A program made the translations under genes and the position numbers. The notes beneath the pieces were generated by a model. The model saw only the letters and a list, made by a program, of their open reading frames with translations. It searched no databases and had not been told where the DNA came from. A DNA stretch of 5,602 nucleotides from an uncultured Labedella sp. (GTDB lineage Bacteria; Actinomycetota; Actinomycetes; Actinomycetales; Microbacteriaceae), in assembly GCA_934636065.1 (NCBI GenBank), contig CAKTZW010000159.1, positions 1 through 5,602 of the forward strand. Direction: 5' to 3'. Shown here one piece after another: positions 5,239-5,602 of the stretch (its first letter is position 1; the number at the start of each line of letters is the position of its first letter).

Positions 5239-5602
5239 TGAGTGAACGCACCCTGATCCAGAACCTCGCCGCCCTCGACGACGGCCCCGTCACCGTGTCC
5301 GGATGGGTCGAGACCGTCCGCGATCAGAAGAAGGTGCAGTTCGTCGTCCTCCGCGACGAGTCCGGCGCCGTGCAGTTGGTCAACCCCGCTGTCCGCGAGC
5401 TCAACGACGACGACCCCGAGAGCGCGACGAAGCTCGCGACGACCGAGGCGATCTCGGCCCTCGCCCACGGCTCGTTCCTCACCGTCGCGGGGACCCTCAA
5501 GCACGACGAGCGCGTCAAGCTCGGCGGCATCGAGGTGAAGATCGATTCTCTCGACGTCGTCACCGCGTCACTGCCGGAGGCGCCGATCGCCGCCGACTCG
5601 AG
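5238..5602 (+). CDS. aspS: Aspartate--tRNA(Asp/Asn) ligase, archaeal type, N-terminal part (partial)
   Basis: The first 121 codons of a class II aminoacyl-tRNA synthetase; the rest lies beyond the right edge. The segment is the N-terminal OB-fold anticodon-binding domain: VTVSGWVETVRDQKKVQFVV (residues 18-37), LRDESGAVQLVNP (38-50), GSFLTVAGTLKHDERVKLGG (about 78-97), ending LPEAPIAADS, which leads into the catalytic core in this family. The short N-terminus and this motif set resemble the archaeal-type AspS used by many actinobacteria, which is often non-discriminating (charges tRNA-Asp and tRNA-Asn, the latter completed by GatCAB). The discriminating status cannot be seen here. Asparaginyl-tRNA synthetase shares the fold and is the main alternative. 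The GTG start fits the -10 placement and the conserved MSERTLI-type beginning. It is a housekeeping gene, transcribed in the same direction as the regulator but 63 bases after it and with its own promoter. Confidence 0.88.
   Translation, partial: MSERTLIQNLAALDDGPVTVSGWVETVRDQKKVQFVVLRDESGAVQLVNPAVRELNDDDPESATKLATTEAISALAHGSFLTVAGTLKHDERVKLGGIEVKIDSLDVVTASLPEAPIAADS

Noticed and set aside
4275..5504. Minus-strand 409-codon open frame across the regulator and aspS.
   Set aside because: Antisense shadow of two recognisable plus-strand genes, with no family features of its own.

Overview
The window is high-GC DNA (mostly G/C third codon positions, GTG starts, leaderless-looking promoters). It most resembles a Gram-positive actinobacterium, probably of the family Microbacteriaceae. 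That placement rests on recognised protein types: an archaeal-type AspS start, a sortase-anchored DUF11-repeat surface protein with a LAxTG motif, and a histidine phosphatase/TlpA-like lipoprotein pair. No tRNA, rRNA, CRISPR array or transposase was seen.

Layout, left to right. (1) 1-890, minus strand: two overlapping genes, a histidine-phosphatase-family enzyme (255-890) followed by the N-terminus of a secreted lipoprotein that looks like the start of a TlpA/ResA-type thioredoxin (1-255, cut by the window edge). A TANNNT -10 element sits exactly where it would make the phosphatase mRNA start at its GTG codon. (2) 891-1010: a short gap holding that promoter and a perfect 15-bp hairpin that probably terminates the gene to its right. 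(3) 1011-4031, minus strand: one 1006-residue secreted, cell-wall-anchored protein with a signal peptide, a cysteine-bearing N-terminal part, four DUF11-like repeats joined by cysteine-pair linkers, and a LAVTG sorting signal. (4) 4032-4310: a 279-bp divergent intergenic region rich in repeats, including a 16-bp direct repeat with 21-bp periodicity, a 15-bp palindrome and a leader hairpin. (5) 4311-5174, plus strand: an AraC-family regulator. (6) 5238-5602, plus strand: the first 121 codons of aspS, also with a leaderless-type promoter.

Working model: the AraC-type regulator and the divergent surface protein form a two-gene accessory module between housekeeping genes (phosphatase/redox lipoprotein on one side, aspS on the other). 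The direct repeats between them have the geometry of AraC-family half-sites, so the regulator may control the surface protein and/or itself. That link is inferred from position and spacing only.
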